A stretch of DNA of 64,000 nucleotides. Origin: Gemmatimonadaceae bacterium. GTDB taxonomy: Bacteria > Gemmatimonadota > Gemmatimonadetes > Gemmatimonadales > Gemmatimonadaceae. Both the position numbers and the translations under genes were made by a program. The stretch spans positions 62,001 to 126,000 of the forward strand of contig DASYSS010000017.1 in NCBI GenBank assembly GCA_036003045.1, given 5' to 3'. Position 1 is the stretch's first letter; the number at the start of each line of letters is the position of its first letter. The notes beneath the pieces are model-generated. The model did no database searches. It saw only the letters and a list, made by a program, of their open reading frames with translations, and was not told the DNA's origin. Below are positions 34,540 to 43,701 of the stretch, in pieces.

Positions 34540-35112
34540 ATGCACGTACGCACTCTTCTTTCCGGTGCCGCGCTCGTCGTCGCGGTCGCGCCGATTGCCG
34601 CATCGCAGGTGACCATCACGCCGATGGCCGGCGGTTACATCGCGGCAAGCGACGTGAATCAGGTTTCGAGTGGCGCCCAGAGCCTCGTTCGCTCGCGCGA
34701 CGGCACGCTGTCGCTCGGCGCGGCCATCGATTTCGGGATGCTCCGCGGGACGCTCGCCTACGCGTCGGGAACGACGATCAAGAACGCGAGCAGCCAGGAG
34801 CTCGGCAAAGGATCCATGCTCGCGACGACGGCCGATCTCGTGATTCGTCCGTTGCCGAGAATCCTCATCCAACCGTATCTGATCGCGGGCGCGGGCGAGA
34901 AGTTCTATCGCTACGACGAGAGCGCCAGCGTATTCACCGGCGGCAACACGAAAGCCTTTGGGCTGCACGGCGGCTTTGGCGCCGATGTCATGGTGGGATC
35001 AGTCGGCGTCGCCGGAGAGCTCACGGACTTCGTCAGCAAGGGCGCCGACGACAAGTGGAACGTGCACGACGCGTTCCTGATGGTCGGTCTCAAGCTCCGT
35101 CTCGGGAAGTAG
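34540..35112 (+). CDS. Exported outer-membrane-like protein
   Basis: 190 residues. Signal peptide ending AASQ. Mature part is a small barrel-like protein with repeated amphipathic strands: ITPMAGGYIAASD, LSLGAAIDFGMLRGTLAYAS, PYLIAGAGEKFYRYDES, GLHGGFGADVMVGSVGVAGEL, FLMVGLKLRLGK. This resembles OmpA/OmpW-like 8-strand barrels, although the end lacks the terminal aromatic residue. Function unknown. Confidence 0.75.
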   Translation: MHVRTLLSGAALVVAVAPIAASQVTITPMAGGYIAASDVNQVSSGAQSLVRSRDGTLSLGAAIDFGMLRGTLAYASGTTIKNASSQELGKGSMLATTADLVIRPLPRILIQPYLIAGAGEKFYRYDESASVFTGGNTKAFGLHGGFGADVMVGSVGVAGELTDFVSKGADDKWNVHDAFLMVGLKLRLGK

Positions 35113-35195
35113 CGGCCAGCGCCCAGCCTCACGGCGGGACGGCGCGTTCGTATCCGAGGGCGTCGTTCGGCCGATTTTCTTTTGCGTCACCACCC

Positions 35196-35714
35196 GTGCC
35201 TCAGATTCTCGTCGTGACCGGCGCGTCCGGCGCCGGTAAGACCGCGGCGGTGCGAGCCGTTGAAGCGCGCGCTCTGCCTGGCGTTTGCTGTTTCTACTTC
35301 GACTCGATCGGCGTGCCGAGCATGGAAGTCATGACGAGAGACTTCGGCGGCGGCGAGAAATGGCAGGCGCACGCTACAGCGCGGTGGATGGCGCGACTCG
35401 ATGCGCTGCCCGGCGACGTCCATGTCGCGGTGCTCGATGGTCAGACGCGGCCAAGCGTGGTGTTCGAGGCGGCCAGGTCATGCGCCGGCGACGTACGCGT
35501 TGCGTTGCTCGACTGTTCCGCGGAAGCGCGTGCCGAGCGATTGTGTGGACCGCGCGGCCAACCGGAGTTGGTGAGCGGTCGGATGAACAATTGGGCCGCC
35601 TATCTGCGAGGCCAGGCCGACGCGCTTCGCTTGCCGATCATCGACACGACGACCCTCACAGTCGAAGAAGTCGCCGACGAGCTATCGATGCTGATACGGA
35701 CGATGGCGCCGTAG
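35196..35714 (+). CDS. P-loop NTPase, AAA/kinase-like
   Basis: 172 residues, GTG start at 35196, since PQILVVTGASGAGKT begins right after it and upstream codons look non-coding. Walker A is GASGAGKTAAV; a Walker-B-like strand is VAVLDGQTRPS. Short C-terminal region (EELVSGRMNNWAAYLRGQAD) resembles small nucleotide or shikimate-type kinases. A LID arginine may be in CGPRGQPE. Substrate unknown; no strong operon link. Confidence 0.82.
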   Translation: MPQILVVTGASGAGKTAAVRAVEARALPGVCCFYFDSIGVPSMEVMTRDFGGGEKWQAHATARWMARLDALPGDVHVAVLDGQTRPSVVFEAARSCAGDVRVALLDCSAEARAERLCGPRGQPELVSGRMNNWAAYLRGQADALRLPIIDTTTLTVEEVADELSMLIRTMAP

Positions 35715-35803
35715 CCCCGGTCCGACGTCGCTCCCATAGGAAGGGCTCGCTGAGGTGCCGCGGGACTGATCCGCAGTTGCGGTGAGTAGATTGCGACAGC
35801 GTC

Positions 35804-36304
35804 ATGGAAATCCGCGATCCGAAGGTTTTCGTCGACTACCACGCGCGAATGCACGAACGCACCGAGCGTGTCATCGCGTGCGTCCCGCGCGACGATCTCG
35901 AGTGGGCGCCCGGTCAAGGACGCTTCTCGTTCGGCGACATGATTCGCCATCTCGCCGGAATCGAGCGCTTCATGTACGCGGAGGCGGCGGCTGGGCGTCC
36001 GAACCGCTACCCCGGCCACGGGCGCGATGTCGCCGACGGATACGACGCCGTGCTCGGGTACTACGCGCGCTTGCATCGCGAATCGCGCACGATCTTCGAG
36101 TCACTGAGCGCCGGCGCGTATCAGGAACGAGTTGCGACGCCGGCGGGAACGACGATCACCCTCTGGAAATGGCTGCGCGCGATGCTGGAGCACGAGGCGC
36201 ATCATCGCGGCCAGATATACATGATGCTCGGCCTCCGCGGTGTGCCGACGCCGCCGATCTACGGATTGACCTCCGAGGAAGTCCGAGAACGTGCCGCGAA
36301 GTGA
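35804..36304 (+). CDS. DinB-family protein
   Basis: 166 residues. Four-helix DinB fold with its metal-binding histidines: His in MIRHLAGIERF and HEAHHRGQIY. N-terminus DYHARMHERTERVIACVP. Family members bind a divalent metal and include thiol-transferases for mycothiol and bacillithiol, but many are of unknown function. Its end overlaps the next gene by 14 bp, implying joint translation. Confidence 0.93.
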   Translation: MEIRDPKVFVDYHARMHERTERVIACVPRDDLEWAPGQGRFSFGDMIRHLAGIERFMYAEAAAGRPNRYPGHGRDVADGYDAVLGYYARLHRESRTIFESLSAGAYQERVATPAGTTITLWKWLRAMLEHEAHHRGQIYMMLGLRGVPTPPIYGLTSEEVRERAAK

Positions 36305-36875
36305 ACCGGCGCCCATCGACGCGGACGTGCGCGCGGTCGTCGAATCGGCCCATCTCGTTTTCGCGGCGACGGTCACGCCGGACGGTCAACCGAACCTGTC
36401 GCCCAAGGGCACGATCCGCGTCTGGGACGACGGGCATCTGTTCTTCCTCGACATCGCGTCGCCCAAGACTCGCGCGAATCTGGAGCACAACCCAAAGATC
36501 GAGCTGAACGTCGTCGAGCACCTCTCACGGCGGGGTTACCGATTCTTCGGCACGGCGACTCTCCATCGCGACGACGACGTGTTCCGCGAGGCGTTGCGGC
36601 GCGTGTTCGCCGAAGAGAAGGCCGCGTATCCCGTCTCATGCGTCGTCCTCGTCGCGGTCGAGCGCAGGGAGGCGTTGGTCTCTCCCGGCTACATGCACGT
36701 CGACTCGGAACGGGCGATGCGCGAAGCGTGGCGCGTCCGCCGTGCGACGCTCGACGCATCGTTCGACGATCACGCCAGCGCACAGCCTTTTACTCCCGAA
36801 CCTCACGAGCCGGCCGCCCCCGCTCACGCCCCGGCCCCTGCCCCCGCCCCCGCCCCGTCGGACGGCGCCGACTGA
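36291..36875 (+). CDS. Pyridoxamine 5'-phosphate oxidase-like flavin-binding protein
   Basis: 194 residues, GTG start at 36291 inside the end of the DinB gene. Split-barrel FMN fold: HLVFAATVTPDGQPNLSPKG, LFFLDIASPKTRANLEHNPK, RGYRFFGTATLH. The PNPOx-like family includes flavin- or F420-dependent reductases. The last ~30 residues are an Ala/Pro-rich tail (PAPAPAPAPS) outside the fold. Function is unknown; coupling to DinB suggests a shared stress or redox role. Confidence 0.9.
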   Translation: MPRSEPAPIDADVRAVVESAHLVFAATVTPDGQPNLSPKGTIRVWDDGHLFFLDIASPKTRANLEHNPKIELNVVEHLSRRGYRFFGTATLHRDDDVFREALRRVFAEEKAAYPVSCVVLVAVERREALVSPGYMHVDSERAMREAWRVRRATLDASFDDHASAQPFTPEPHEPAAPAHAPAPAPAPAPSDGAD

Positions 36876-37007
36876 GCCTCCGCGTTCGCGTAGGCGTTCT
36901 GGCGATTCTCCCGCCCGGTGCGTAGCCTTTTCTCACGACTGGAAGCACCCGACGCTGGCGCGCCGACATGGATCGCGTACGCACCCATAATAGAGTCAGG
37001 ATCCGCC

Positions 37008-39224
37008 ATGAAGTCCGCAAAGAAGAGCGCATTCATCGTGATCGCCGCCGCCGCCATTCCGGCGATCGTTGCTCCCCGCTCCGCGGTTGCCCAGCAGCCG
37101 ACTGCCGCCGAACTGGCCGCATGGAAGCGCCAAGCGCAGAACGTGACGATCACCCGTGACGATTGGGGGATCGCGCACATCCGCGGCAAGACGGACGCGG
37201 ACGCGATCTTCGGACTCGAGTACGCGCAGGCCGAAGACGACTTCAATCGCGTCGAGACGAACTACATCAACGCCATGGGCCGGCTCGCCGAGGCGGAAGG
37301 CGAATCGCAGATCTACCGCGACCTTCGCATGAAGCTCTTCATCAATCCCGATACGCTCAAGGCGCTCTACGCCAAGAGTCCGGATTGGCTCAAGAAGCTC
37401 ATGAACGCGTACGCCGACGGCTTGAACTATTACCTCGCGACGCATCCCAACGTCACGCCGCGGGTCATCAAGCACTTCGAGCCGTGGATGGCGCTCTCGT
37501 TCACCGAAGGCAGCATCGGCGGCGACATCGAGAAGGTGAATCTCAACCAGCTCGAGGCGTTCTACGGCGGCCACGCGCCCGCGAGCACGTCGGGTGCCGA
37601 CGAGGAAGAAGATCTGTACAAGGAGCCCAGCGGCTCGAACGGGGTCGCGATCGCGGCGGCGAACACCGTGAACCACCACGCGCTGCTGCTCATCAATCCT
37701 CACACGTCGTTCTTCTTCCGCTCCGAAGTGCAGGTGACGAGCGACGAAGGGCTCAACGCGTATGGCGCGGTCACGTGGGGCCAGATCTTCGTCTATCAAG
37801 GATTCAACCAGCACGTCGGGTGGATGCATACGTCGAGCGGCGTCGACGCCGAGGACGAATTCCTCGAGACGGTCACCAAGCAGGGCAACGGCTACGTCTA
37901 CAAGCACGGCGACAAGGAGCTACCCGTCGTCTCGGCCAAAATCTCGGTGCCGTACCGAACCGAGTCCGGCATGGCGACGAAGGATTTCACGGTCTACTAC
38001 ACGCAGCACGGCCCAGTCGTCCGCGAGCTGAACGGAAAGTGGGTAGCCGTCGCGCTGATGAACGAGCCCGTGCAAGCGCTCACGCAGTCGTACACGCGCA
38101 CGAAGGCGACCGATTTCAAATCCTATCGCCAGTCGTTCGAGCTCCACACGAATTCATCGAACAACACGATCTTCGCCGACGCGGCGGGCGACATCGCGTA
38201 CTTCCACGGCAACTACATCCCCAAGCGCGACCCGAAGTTCGACTGGACGCGTCCGGTCGACGGCAGCGACCCGGCCACCGACTACAAGGGTCTGCTCTCC
38301 GTCGACGAGACGCCGCACCTGTTCAACCCGGCCAGCGGCTGGATCTACAACAGCAACAACTGGCCGTGGTCGGCGGCGGGGCCATCGAGCCCGAAACAAT
38401 CCGACTTTCCCGCGTACGTCGAAACGGGGCGCGCCGAGCAGCCGCGCGGATACCACGCGCTCAAGGTGCTCTCGGGTCGGAAGGACTTCACGATGGACAA
38501 CCTGCTCACGACGGTGGCGTTCGATAGCTACATGCCGTCGTTCGAAAAGATGATTCCGCCGCTCATCAAAGCGTTCGACGCGACGCCGGCGTCCGATCCG
38601 ATCAAGGCCAAGGTGGCCGACCAAATCGCCGTGCTGCGTCCGTGGGACTATCGCTGGGGCGCGAACTCGGTCGCGACGTCGCTCGCCGTGTTCTGGGGCG
38701 AGGACGTGACGCGTCGAGTGAGCACCGGCCGCCGGGGTGGCGGCGGTGGTAGTGCTGAAGACCTCGTCGTGGCCGCGCCGGCAGCGACGCTGTTGCAATC
38801 GCTGGCTGCGGCGAGCGACAAGCTCACGGCCGACTTCGGCAAGTGGAACACGCCCTGGGGCGACATCAACCGCTTCCAACGCATCAACGACGACATCAAC
38901 TCGAAGTTTGACGACACAGGGCCGAGTATCCCGGTGCCGTTTGCGTCGGCGCGTTGGGGAACGCTCGCGTCGTTCGGCGCGCGCGCCTACCCCAACACCA
39001 AGAAGTGGTATGGCACTAGTGGCAATAGCTTCGTCGCGGTCGTCGAATTCGGCGACAGCGTTCGCGCGCGCGCGGTGACCGCCGGCGGTGAGAGCGGCGA
39101 CCCCAAGTCGAAGCATTTCAACGACGAGGCGACGCGCTACGCGAGCGGCAACCTGCGCGAGGTGTACTTCTATCCGTCGCAGCTAAAAGGCCACACCGAA
39201 CGCGTGTATCACCCGGGAGAGTAG
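37008..39224 (+). CDS. Penicillin acylase-family (Ntn) hydrolase, exported
   Basis: 738 residues from the ATG at 37008, which begins a signal peptide (KSAFIVIAAAAIPAIVAPRSAVAQ). Single-chain precursor of the penicillin G/AHL acylase family: alpha subunit up to about 209, then the autocatalytic cleavage site with nucleophile Ser210 (EPSGSNGVAIAAA). Further family motifs: HALLLINPHT, YGAVTWGQIFVYQGFNQHVGW, YTQHGPVVREL, GDIAYFHGNYIPKRDP and NSNNWPWS. Mature enzyme is predicted to be periplasmic and to hydrolyse amide-linked acyl groups (beta-lactams, AHLs or others). A poly-Gly segment (RRGGGGGSAED) lies in the beta subunit. The DUF3224 gene follows after 1 bp. Confidence 0.95.
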   Translation: MKSAKKSAFIVIAAAAIPAIVAPRSAVAQQPTAAELAAWKRQAQNVTITRDDWGIAHIRGKTDADAIFGLEYAQAEDDFNRVETNYINAMGRLAEAEGESQIYRDLRMKLFINPDTLKALYAKSPDWLKKLMNAYADGLNYYLATHPNVTPRVIKHFEPWMALSFTEGSIGGDIEKVNLNQLEAFYGGHAPASTSGADEEEDLYKEPSGSNGVAIAAANTVNHHALLLINPHTSFFFRSEVQVTSDEGLNAYGAVTWGQIFVYQGFNQHVGWMHTSSGVDAEDEFLETVTKQGNGYVYKHGDKELPVVSAKISVPYRTESGMATKDFTVYYTQHGPVVRELNGKWVAVALMNEPVQALTQSYTRTKATDFKSYRQSFELHTNSSNNTIFADAAGDIAYFHGNYIPKRDPKFDWTRPVDGSDPATDYKGLLSVDETPHLFNPASGWIYNSNNWPWSAAGPSSPKQSDFPAYVETGRAEQPRGYHALKVLSGRKDFTMDNLLTTVAFDSYMPSFEKMIPPLIKAFDATPASDPIKAKVADQIAVLRPWDYRWGANSVATSLAVFWGEDVTRRVSTGRRGGGGGSAEDLVVAAPAATLLQSLAAASDKLTADFGKWNTPWGDINRFQRINDDINSKFDDTGPSIPVPFASARWGTLASFGARAYPNTKKWYGTSGNSFVAVVEFGDSVRARAVTAGGESGDPKSKHFNDEATRYASGNLREVYFYPSQLKGHTERVYHPGE

Positions 39225-39225
39225 T

Positions 39226-39618
39226 GTGCCTCGCGCCGCCGGAACGTTCGATGTGAAGCTGGCGCCACAGCCAAGCGGTATCGCGGGAGACGCCGTCGGT
39301 CGCTTTTCGATCGACAAGCGATTCGACGGCGACCTCACCGGTACGAGCAAGGGAGAGATGCTCAGCGCCGGCTCTCCCGCGAAGGGTTCGGCGGGCTACG
39401 TCGCGATGGAATGCGTGACCGGCGCGTTAGGCGGACGTGACGGCACGTTCGTCCTTCAGCACACGGCGACGATGCACCGCGGCACCAATCAACTCTCGAT
39501 CCACGTCGTCCCTCAGTCGGGCACGGGCGGTCTTGCCGGCCTGAGCGGTACGTTTACCATCGTCATCGCCGATGGTAAACACTCATACGAATTCGACTAC
39601 GAGCTGGCCGCCGGCTGA
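39226..39618 (+). CDS. DUF3224 protein
   Basis: 130 residues, GTG start one base after the acylase stop, so probably in the same transcript. DUF3224 all-beta fold: FDVKLAPQPSG, FDGDLTGTSKGEMLSAG, GYVAMECVTGALGGRDGTFVLQHTATM, LSIHVVPQSGTGGLAGLSGTF. These small barrels are widespread and uncharacterised. Its last 22 bp overlap the end of the convergent kinase gene. A strong hairpin lies within its 3' part. Confidence 0.93.
   Translation: MPRAAGTFDVKLAPQPSGIAGDAVGRFSIDKRFDGDLTGTSKGEMLSAGSPAKGSAGYVAMECVTGALGGRDGTFVLQHTATMHRGTNQLSIHVVPQSGTGGLAGLSGTFTIVIADGKHSYEFDYELAAG
39552..39580. other. Stem-loop inside the 3' end of the DUF3224 gene
   Basis: GTTTACCATCG (39552-39562) and CGATGGTAAAC (39570-39580) are perfect 11-base complements around a 7-base loop. 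It lies in coding sequence 38 bp before the DUF3224 stop and 17 bp beyond the stop of the convergent kinase gene. It is not followed by a T-tract on the plus strand. It could end or stabilise either transcript. Confidence 0.5.
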
Positions 39619-41213
39619 GCCGCGCCCGCCTGTGGCAGGCTTTGCGAATGGGCGTCGTCCGACCGGTCGATGCGCGCGTCCGGCGCCGCGCGCGGCAACT
39701 CGAGGGTGAACGTCGAGCCCTCCCCCGGAATGCTTTCGGCGGTGAGCTCGCCCCCCATGCCGCGAGCGAGATCGCGGCTGATCGCGAGGCTCAGCCCAGT
39801 GCCATCCAGGTGTCGCACCGTTCCTTCGGGCTCCTGACTAAACGGCTCGAACACGCGGCGAAGCCGAACCGCCGCAATGCCGAGTCCGGTGTCGCGGACG
39901 GTAACCGCGAGCGCGTCGCGGTTCGCCGGCGATTCGGACACACCGATCGTGAGCCGACCGCCGGCTCGCGTGAACTTGACGGCGTTCGTCAACAGGTTCC
40001 TTAGAATTTGACGCAGCTTTTCGCCGTCCGCCGCGGCGATCAACGGGGGCGCGTCCGATGGCGGAAGTCTCAGCTCGTGAGTGAGCTCTCCCCGCCGGAT
40101 CAAGGGCTCGAAGCCCTCGACCACGTCTTTCACGAGCGCCGACAGGTCGATCTCTTCGCCGACGAACTCCATTTGACCGGATTCGAGGCGAGCCAGGTTG
40201 AGGACGTCGTTCACCAACATGAGCAGGTGGTGCTGGCTGCGCGCGATGCGCGCCAACGCGTCGCGCTGCGCTTCCGTGACCGGCCCGTGCAGCTCGAGCT
40301 CGATGAGCTGTACGTGTCCGCCGATCGCGTTGAGCGGCGTGCGCAACTCGTGGCTCATCAACGACAGGAACTCGGCCTTCGCCCGATTTGCCGCCTCGGC
40401 CTCGGCGCGGGCCTCTCGCTCGAGTCGCAAAAGACGCTCGCGATCGACGCTCGCCCTTTGCAGTTGCTCCTCGATCACCTTGCGAGCGACGAGGGCATCG
40501 CGCAGGCGGCCCTCGAGCATCTTCCGTTCTTCCAGCTCGCGCTCCAGCTCCGCAGCTCGTTCGGCGGGCGAACGTGGCGGAGGGCCGTCAGAGTCGGCGA
40601 GGGGCGGAATCGCGGCGTCGTCAGCCGAGCGGATCTGGTCGAGATATTGGCCGGCGCGCTCGGCGGATCCAGTCACGGTCAGGAATTCGCCGCCGACGTC
40701 GCTCGAGAGCACGAGCAGCGGCTGCTCGCCGGTCAGTCCCGCCCATAACTCCTCGAGGCGAACGGCTGCCTGGGTGTTGCCGTCCTGCCAGAGCAGGCTG
40801 ACCATCTCGCCGAAGGCGCGAACCGCACTCCCATGGTTCGCCGCGCACAACCGTTCGACGGCCGCGCCGACCGAGTGACTGAATTTGTGAGCGTCCGGAA
40901 ACTCGCCGACCATGAATGTGGAGAGTGTCGCCCGCGCGTCGAGCAGCGTGAGGCGCGACTCTCGCTCGAGGTAATCCACGTCGAGCCCACGCTCGCGGAG
41001 TCGGTCGCACATCGCTTCGCGCCGCGTCGGGGTGGCAAACACCAGGGCCGGCTCGCCGGAGGCGATCCCGTCGGCGAGGAATCCGGCGGCGGCGATCGTC
41101 AGCACGTCGTCATCCTGGCAATAGCGCAGGACGTGAGTCGACCGCGAATACTGGTCGGCGGCCGATCGCGATGTTGCGCCCGAACTGACCGGTCGCGCAG
41201 TGCTCAGGTGCAT
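39597..41213 (-). CDS. MEDS-domain histidine kinase
   Basis: 538 residues from the ATG at 41213. The N-terminal ~190 residues are a MEDS (DcmR-type sensory) domain: HVLRYCQDDDVLTIAAAGFLADG, EPALVFATPTRREAMCDRL, FSHSVGAAVERLCAANHGSAVRAFGEMVSLLWQDG. A coiled coil (about 215-280) leads to HisKA with His288 in LMSHELRTPLNAIGG and a HATPase (NLLTNAVKF, DTGLGIA, GTGLSLAIS). No membrane segment, so cytoplasmic. MEDS domains are thought to sense hydrocarbon-derived or redox signals. No response regulator is adjacent. Confidence 0.93.
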   Translation of the reverse strand: MHLSTARPVSSGATSRSAADQYSRSTHVLRYCQDDDVLTIAAAGFLADGIASGEPALVFATPTRREAMCDRLRERGLDVDYLERESRLTLLDARATLSTFMVGEFPDAHKFSHSVGAAVERLCAANHGSAVRAFGEMVSLLWQDGNTQAAVRLEELWAGLTGEQPLLVLSSDVGGEFLTVTGSAERAGQYLDQIRSADDAAIPPLADSDGPPPRSPAERAAELERELEERKMLEGRLRDALVARKVIEEQLQRASVDRERLLRLEREARAEAEAANRAKAEFLSLMSHELRTPLNAIGGHVQLIELELHGPVTEAQRDALARIARSQHHLLMLVNDVLNLARLESGQMEFVGEEIDLSALVKDVVEGFEPLIRRGELTHELRLPPSDAPPLIAAADGEKLRQILRNLLTNAVKFTRAGGRLTIGVSESPANRDALAVTVRDTGLGIAAVRLRRVFEPFSQEPEGTVRHLDGTGLSLAISRDLARGMGGELTAESIPGEGSTFTLELPRAAPDARIDRSDDAHSQSLPQAGAAQPAASS

Positions 41214-41384
41214 TTCGGGTCCTCGCAACCTCGAAACTCCACGACCTTCTCGCCGACGCGGCACCGATCCGAGCGGTCGCTCTTCGCGGACTCGACGCGG
41301 CGCGAGAAAGGTGATAGTAATCAATCTCTCTGCTGCTCGCGTGTCAGGCGAGTTCGACCGTGAGCGCAGCGACTTCACGAAAAC

Positions 41385-41924
41385 GTGAGGCCTTCCATCG
41401 CCAAACACATCGCGCTCCTCCGCGCCATCAACGTCGGCGGGCGCACGGTCAAGATGGATCATCTGCGCGAGCTCTTTGCCGAGCTCGGCTTTCGTAACGT
41501 CGGGACGCTCATCGCGAGCGGGAACGTCGCGTTCGATGCCACCACGGCCGAAGCCGCCAAGCTGGAATCCAAGATCGAGCGGCACCTTCACACACGCCTC
41601 GGGTTTCTGAGCGAGACATATGTTCGCTCGCGCTCCGACTTGGAAGCTGTGATCGCGCACACGGCCTTTCCGGCCGCGACCGTAAAATCAGCCCACGCAC
41701 TTTGGATCGCGTTCATGAAGAAGGAGCCGACGCGCGCCGCGGTCGAGACACTCATGACGCTGCGCTGCCCCACGGAGGAATTCCACGTGCGCGGCCGCGA
41801 GGTCTATTGGCTCCGCCGCCGCACCAGCACGGAGTCGCAGTTCAAGGGCTCGCTGGACAAGATCCTCGGCCAGCCCGTGACCGCGCGCAACATCACGACG
41901 GTTCGCAAGCTCGCCGAGATGTAG
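41385..41924 (+). CDS. DUF1697 protein
   Basis: 179 residues from a GTG at 41385. Complete DUF1697 signature: KHIALLRAINVGGRTVKMDHLRELFAELGFRNVGTLIASGNV, then IERHLHTRLGF, and the C-terminal ARNITTVRKLAEM. The family is common and uncharacterised; the repeated alpha-beta units suggest nucleic-acid or nucleotide binding. It has no obvious operon partner. Confidence 0.95.
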   Translation: MRPSIAKHIALLRAINVGGRTVKMDHLRELFAELGFRNVGTLIASGNVAFDATTAEAAKLESKIERHLHTRLGFLSETYVRSRSDLEAVIAHTAFPAATVKSAHALWIAFMKKEPTRAAVETLMTLRCPTEEFHVRGREVYWLRRRTSTESQFKGSLDKILGQPVTARNITTVRKLAEM

Positions 41925-41949
41925 CGTGCGGGGGGGGCAGCGTCGATCG

Positions 41950-42651
41950 CTATTTCGCGATCTGGAATTCGAAAGGCATCTCGGCGAGCGCGCGGACGCG
42001 ATGTCCGCCCACTTCGGCCGGCTTGAAGCGGAACGCCGGAAGCGCCTCGCGAGCCGCGCGCGTGAACAGATCGTGTGAGCTCGCCAGCACCGTCACACTG
42101 TTCATCTCGACCCGTCCGGTCGTGTCAACGGTGAATCGGATGAGCACATGTCCGTCGATTGCCGCTTGGCGCAGCGATTCCGGATACCGCGGCTTTCCAG
42201 ACGCGAGGATTCTGGTCTGAAGATCGGCGCCGACCCACTCTCGCGATTCGTTCCGTTCCTCGCCGCCGACCGTGCTCGCGAGCCCAGGGGTCGACCTGCC
42301 ACTCCCGATCACGATGCTGTCGATACCGCGCCCGAACGACGAATCGATCGGCGGCAGGTGGTCGAGGATCAAGGTTGGCGCGTCGATACGATGAATCGGT
42401 ATGGAGGCGACGGCGACCGGTCCGGGCATCGGATCGCGAACCGTCGTCGTGTGCGTCGTCGGCCGCGGCGGAGGAGGCGTGTTCTTGAAATGAATTATGA
42501 CGCCCGCCGATTTTTCCTTCGGCACCGCTGTTCCGTGGACCGTCGTGGCCGTGATTGCACCGATGATCGCCAAGTGCACCGCCACGCTCACCGCCGCACC
42601 TCCCGGCCGGCGACGTCGCGTTGCGCGAGATTCGAGGAGCGTTCCGAACAT
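41950..42651 (-). CDS. TonB-like energy-transducer protein
   Basis: 233 residues from the ATG at 42651. One N-terminal membrane anchor (VSVAVHLAIIGAITATTV, about 22-40) after a basic patch (RATRRRRPGG), a Pro/Thr-rich periplasmic linker (KNTPPPPRPTTHTTT), and a C-terminal TonB domain: SGKPRYPESLRQAAIDGHVLIRFTVDTTGRVEMNSVTVL, with DLFTRAAREALPAFRFKPAEVGGHRVRALAE. This is the 'energy transducer TonB' form common outside Proteobacteria. No ExbB/ExbD or TonB-dependent receptor is adjacent. Confidence 0.93.
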   Translation of the reverse strand: MFGTLLESRATRRRRPGGAAVSVAVHLAIIGAITATTVHGTAVPKEKSAGVIIHFKNTPPPPRPTTHTTTVRDPMPGPVAVASIPIHRIDAPTLILDHLPPIDSSFGRGIDSIVIGSGRSTPGLASTVGGEERNESREWVGADLQTRILASGKPRYPESLRQAAIDGHVLIRFTVDTTGRVEMNSVTVLASSHDLFTRAAREALPAFRFKPAEVGGHRVRALAEMPFEFQIAK

Positions 42652-42990
42652 GCTGGTAGCCTCCACAATCGGGTGACCGCCGAGCGGCAAAGTGTCGCTC
42701 GGCGCCACGTTACCACCGCCCGATTGCACCCTCATTGTGAGGCGATGAGGCCGTCGTGAGTCCTCGATGAGGAACACATCGACGCACGATGAGCATCGTC
42801 TGAAGTTCGAATTAGGCGCGGATTAAGACGACGGCTTCTCCGACGGCAAGCCCTGTTGGTTTCACGAGATAGCCGCGCGGTTGACGGCCGCTCCCTTCCA
42901 TTGATTGGCGCGATTCGCCATCGTCTATCGATCCGTGCCGAACCCCCCCCGCCCCCCCCCTGCTCCCCCGACCACACAACCGCGTCGCGC
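42652..42990. other. 339-bp divergent intergenic region with poly-C tracts
   Basis: It should contain the promoters of the TonB-like gene and of the RraA operon. Downstream, 50 to 30 bases before the RraA start, are two poly-C runs split by a G (8 then 9 Cs, about 42943-42960), followed by further C-rich sequence. The frame of RraA stays open back to 42856, but the codons across the C-tracts look non-coding. No clear -10/-35 boxes were identified. Confidence 0.5.
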
Positions 42991-43701
42991 ATGCCGGCCC
43001 CCCCACCTCCCCCATCGCCCTCGTCAGTCGGTCCGAAGTTGGGTTTTCGTATCGGCACCGCGCCGGCTCGGCTCCCCGACGCACTCGTCGAACGGTTTCG
43101 CGGAATCGCCGCGGCGAACGTCGCCGACGCCATGGGACGATTCAACTTCATGGATCCAGGAATCCTCTCGCGCACCGGACTGTCGGTGTGCGGGCGCGCT
43201 GTCACTGTGCGCTGCCGCCCGGCCGACAACCTCATGGTTCACAAGGCGCTGCAGATCGCCGAACCCGGGGACGTGATCGTCGTCGCGACGTGCGGCAACA
43301 CGACGAGTGCCGTGTTCGGTGAGTTGATGTGCCATACGGCAGCCGCCAAGAAGATCGGCGGCATCGTCGTCGACGGCGCGATTCGCGACGTCGACGGAAT
43401 TCGCCGGCTCGGTCTTCCCGCATTCAGCCGATCGGTGAGCCCCGGCGCGTGCGACAAGGACGGCCCCGGCGAGATCAACCTTCCGATCGCGTGCGGCGAC
43501 ACCGTCGTCATGCCCGGCGACCTCGTGGTCGGCGACAAGGACGGCGTCGCCGTGGTCCCGCGCGACGACGCGGAAGCGGTGCTCACCGCGGTCGGCGAGC
43601 TGATGGCGCGCGAAACGGCGCGCATCGCCGAAATCGGACGCGGCATGCTGTACCGCGCCGAGATCGACGAATCACTCAGGAAGAAAGGCGTGATCGAGTG
43701 A
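42991..43701 (+). CDS. RraA-type aldolase (HMG/CHA aldolase family)
   Basis: 236 residues from the ATG at 42991. RraA-like fold with the Mg-binding and catalytic motif GGIVVDGAIRDVDGIRRLGLPAFSR (the G-x3-D-G-x2-R-D signature present in true aldolases) and ANVADAMGRFNFMDPG near the start. Known relatives cleave 4-hydroxy-4-methyl-2-oxoglutarate to two pyruvates, or the carboxy analogue to pyruvate and oxaloacetate, and can decarboxylate oxaloacetate; others only inhibit RNase E. The intact R-D motif and the neighbouring catabolic genes argue for the aldolase role. First gene of a five-gene operon; its stop shares one base with the next start. Confidence 0.9.
   Translation: MPAPPPPPSPSSVGPKLGFRIGTAPARLPDALVERFRGIAAANVADAMGRFNFMDPGILSRTGLSVCGRAVTVRCRPADNLMVHKALQIAEPGDVIVVATCGNTTSAVFGELMCHTAAAKKIGGIVVDGAIRDVDGIRRLGLPAFSRSVSPGACDKDGPGEINLPIACGDTVVMPGDLVVGDKDGVAVVPRDDAEAVLTAVGELMARETARIAEIGRGMLYRAEIDESLRKKGVIE

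Noticed and set aside
42856..42990. An N-terminal extension of RraA starting at 42856
   Set aside because: It would translate the poly-C tracts into a poly-Pro stretch before the known fold; the ATG at 42991 fits family length.
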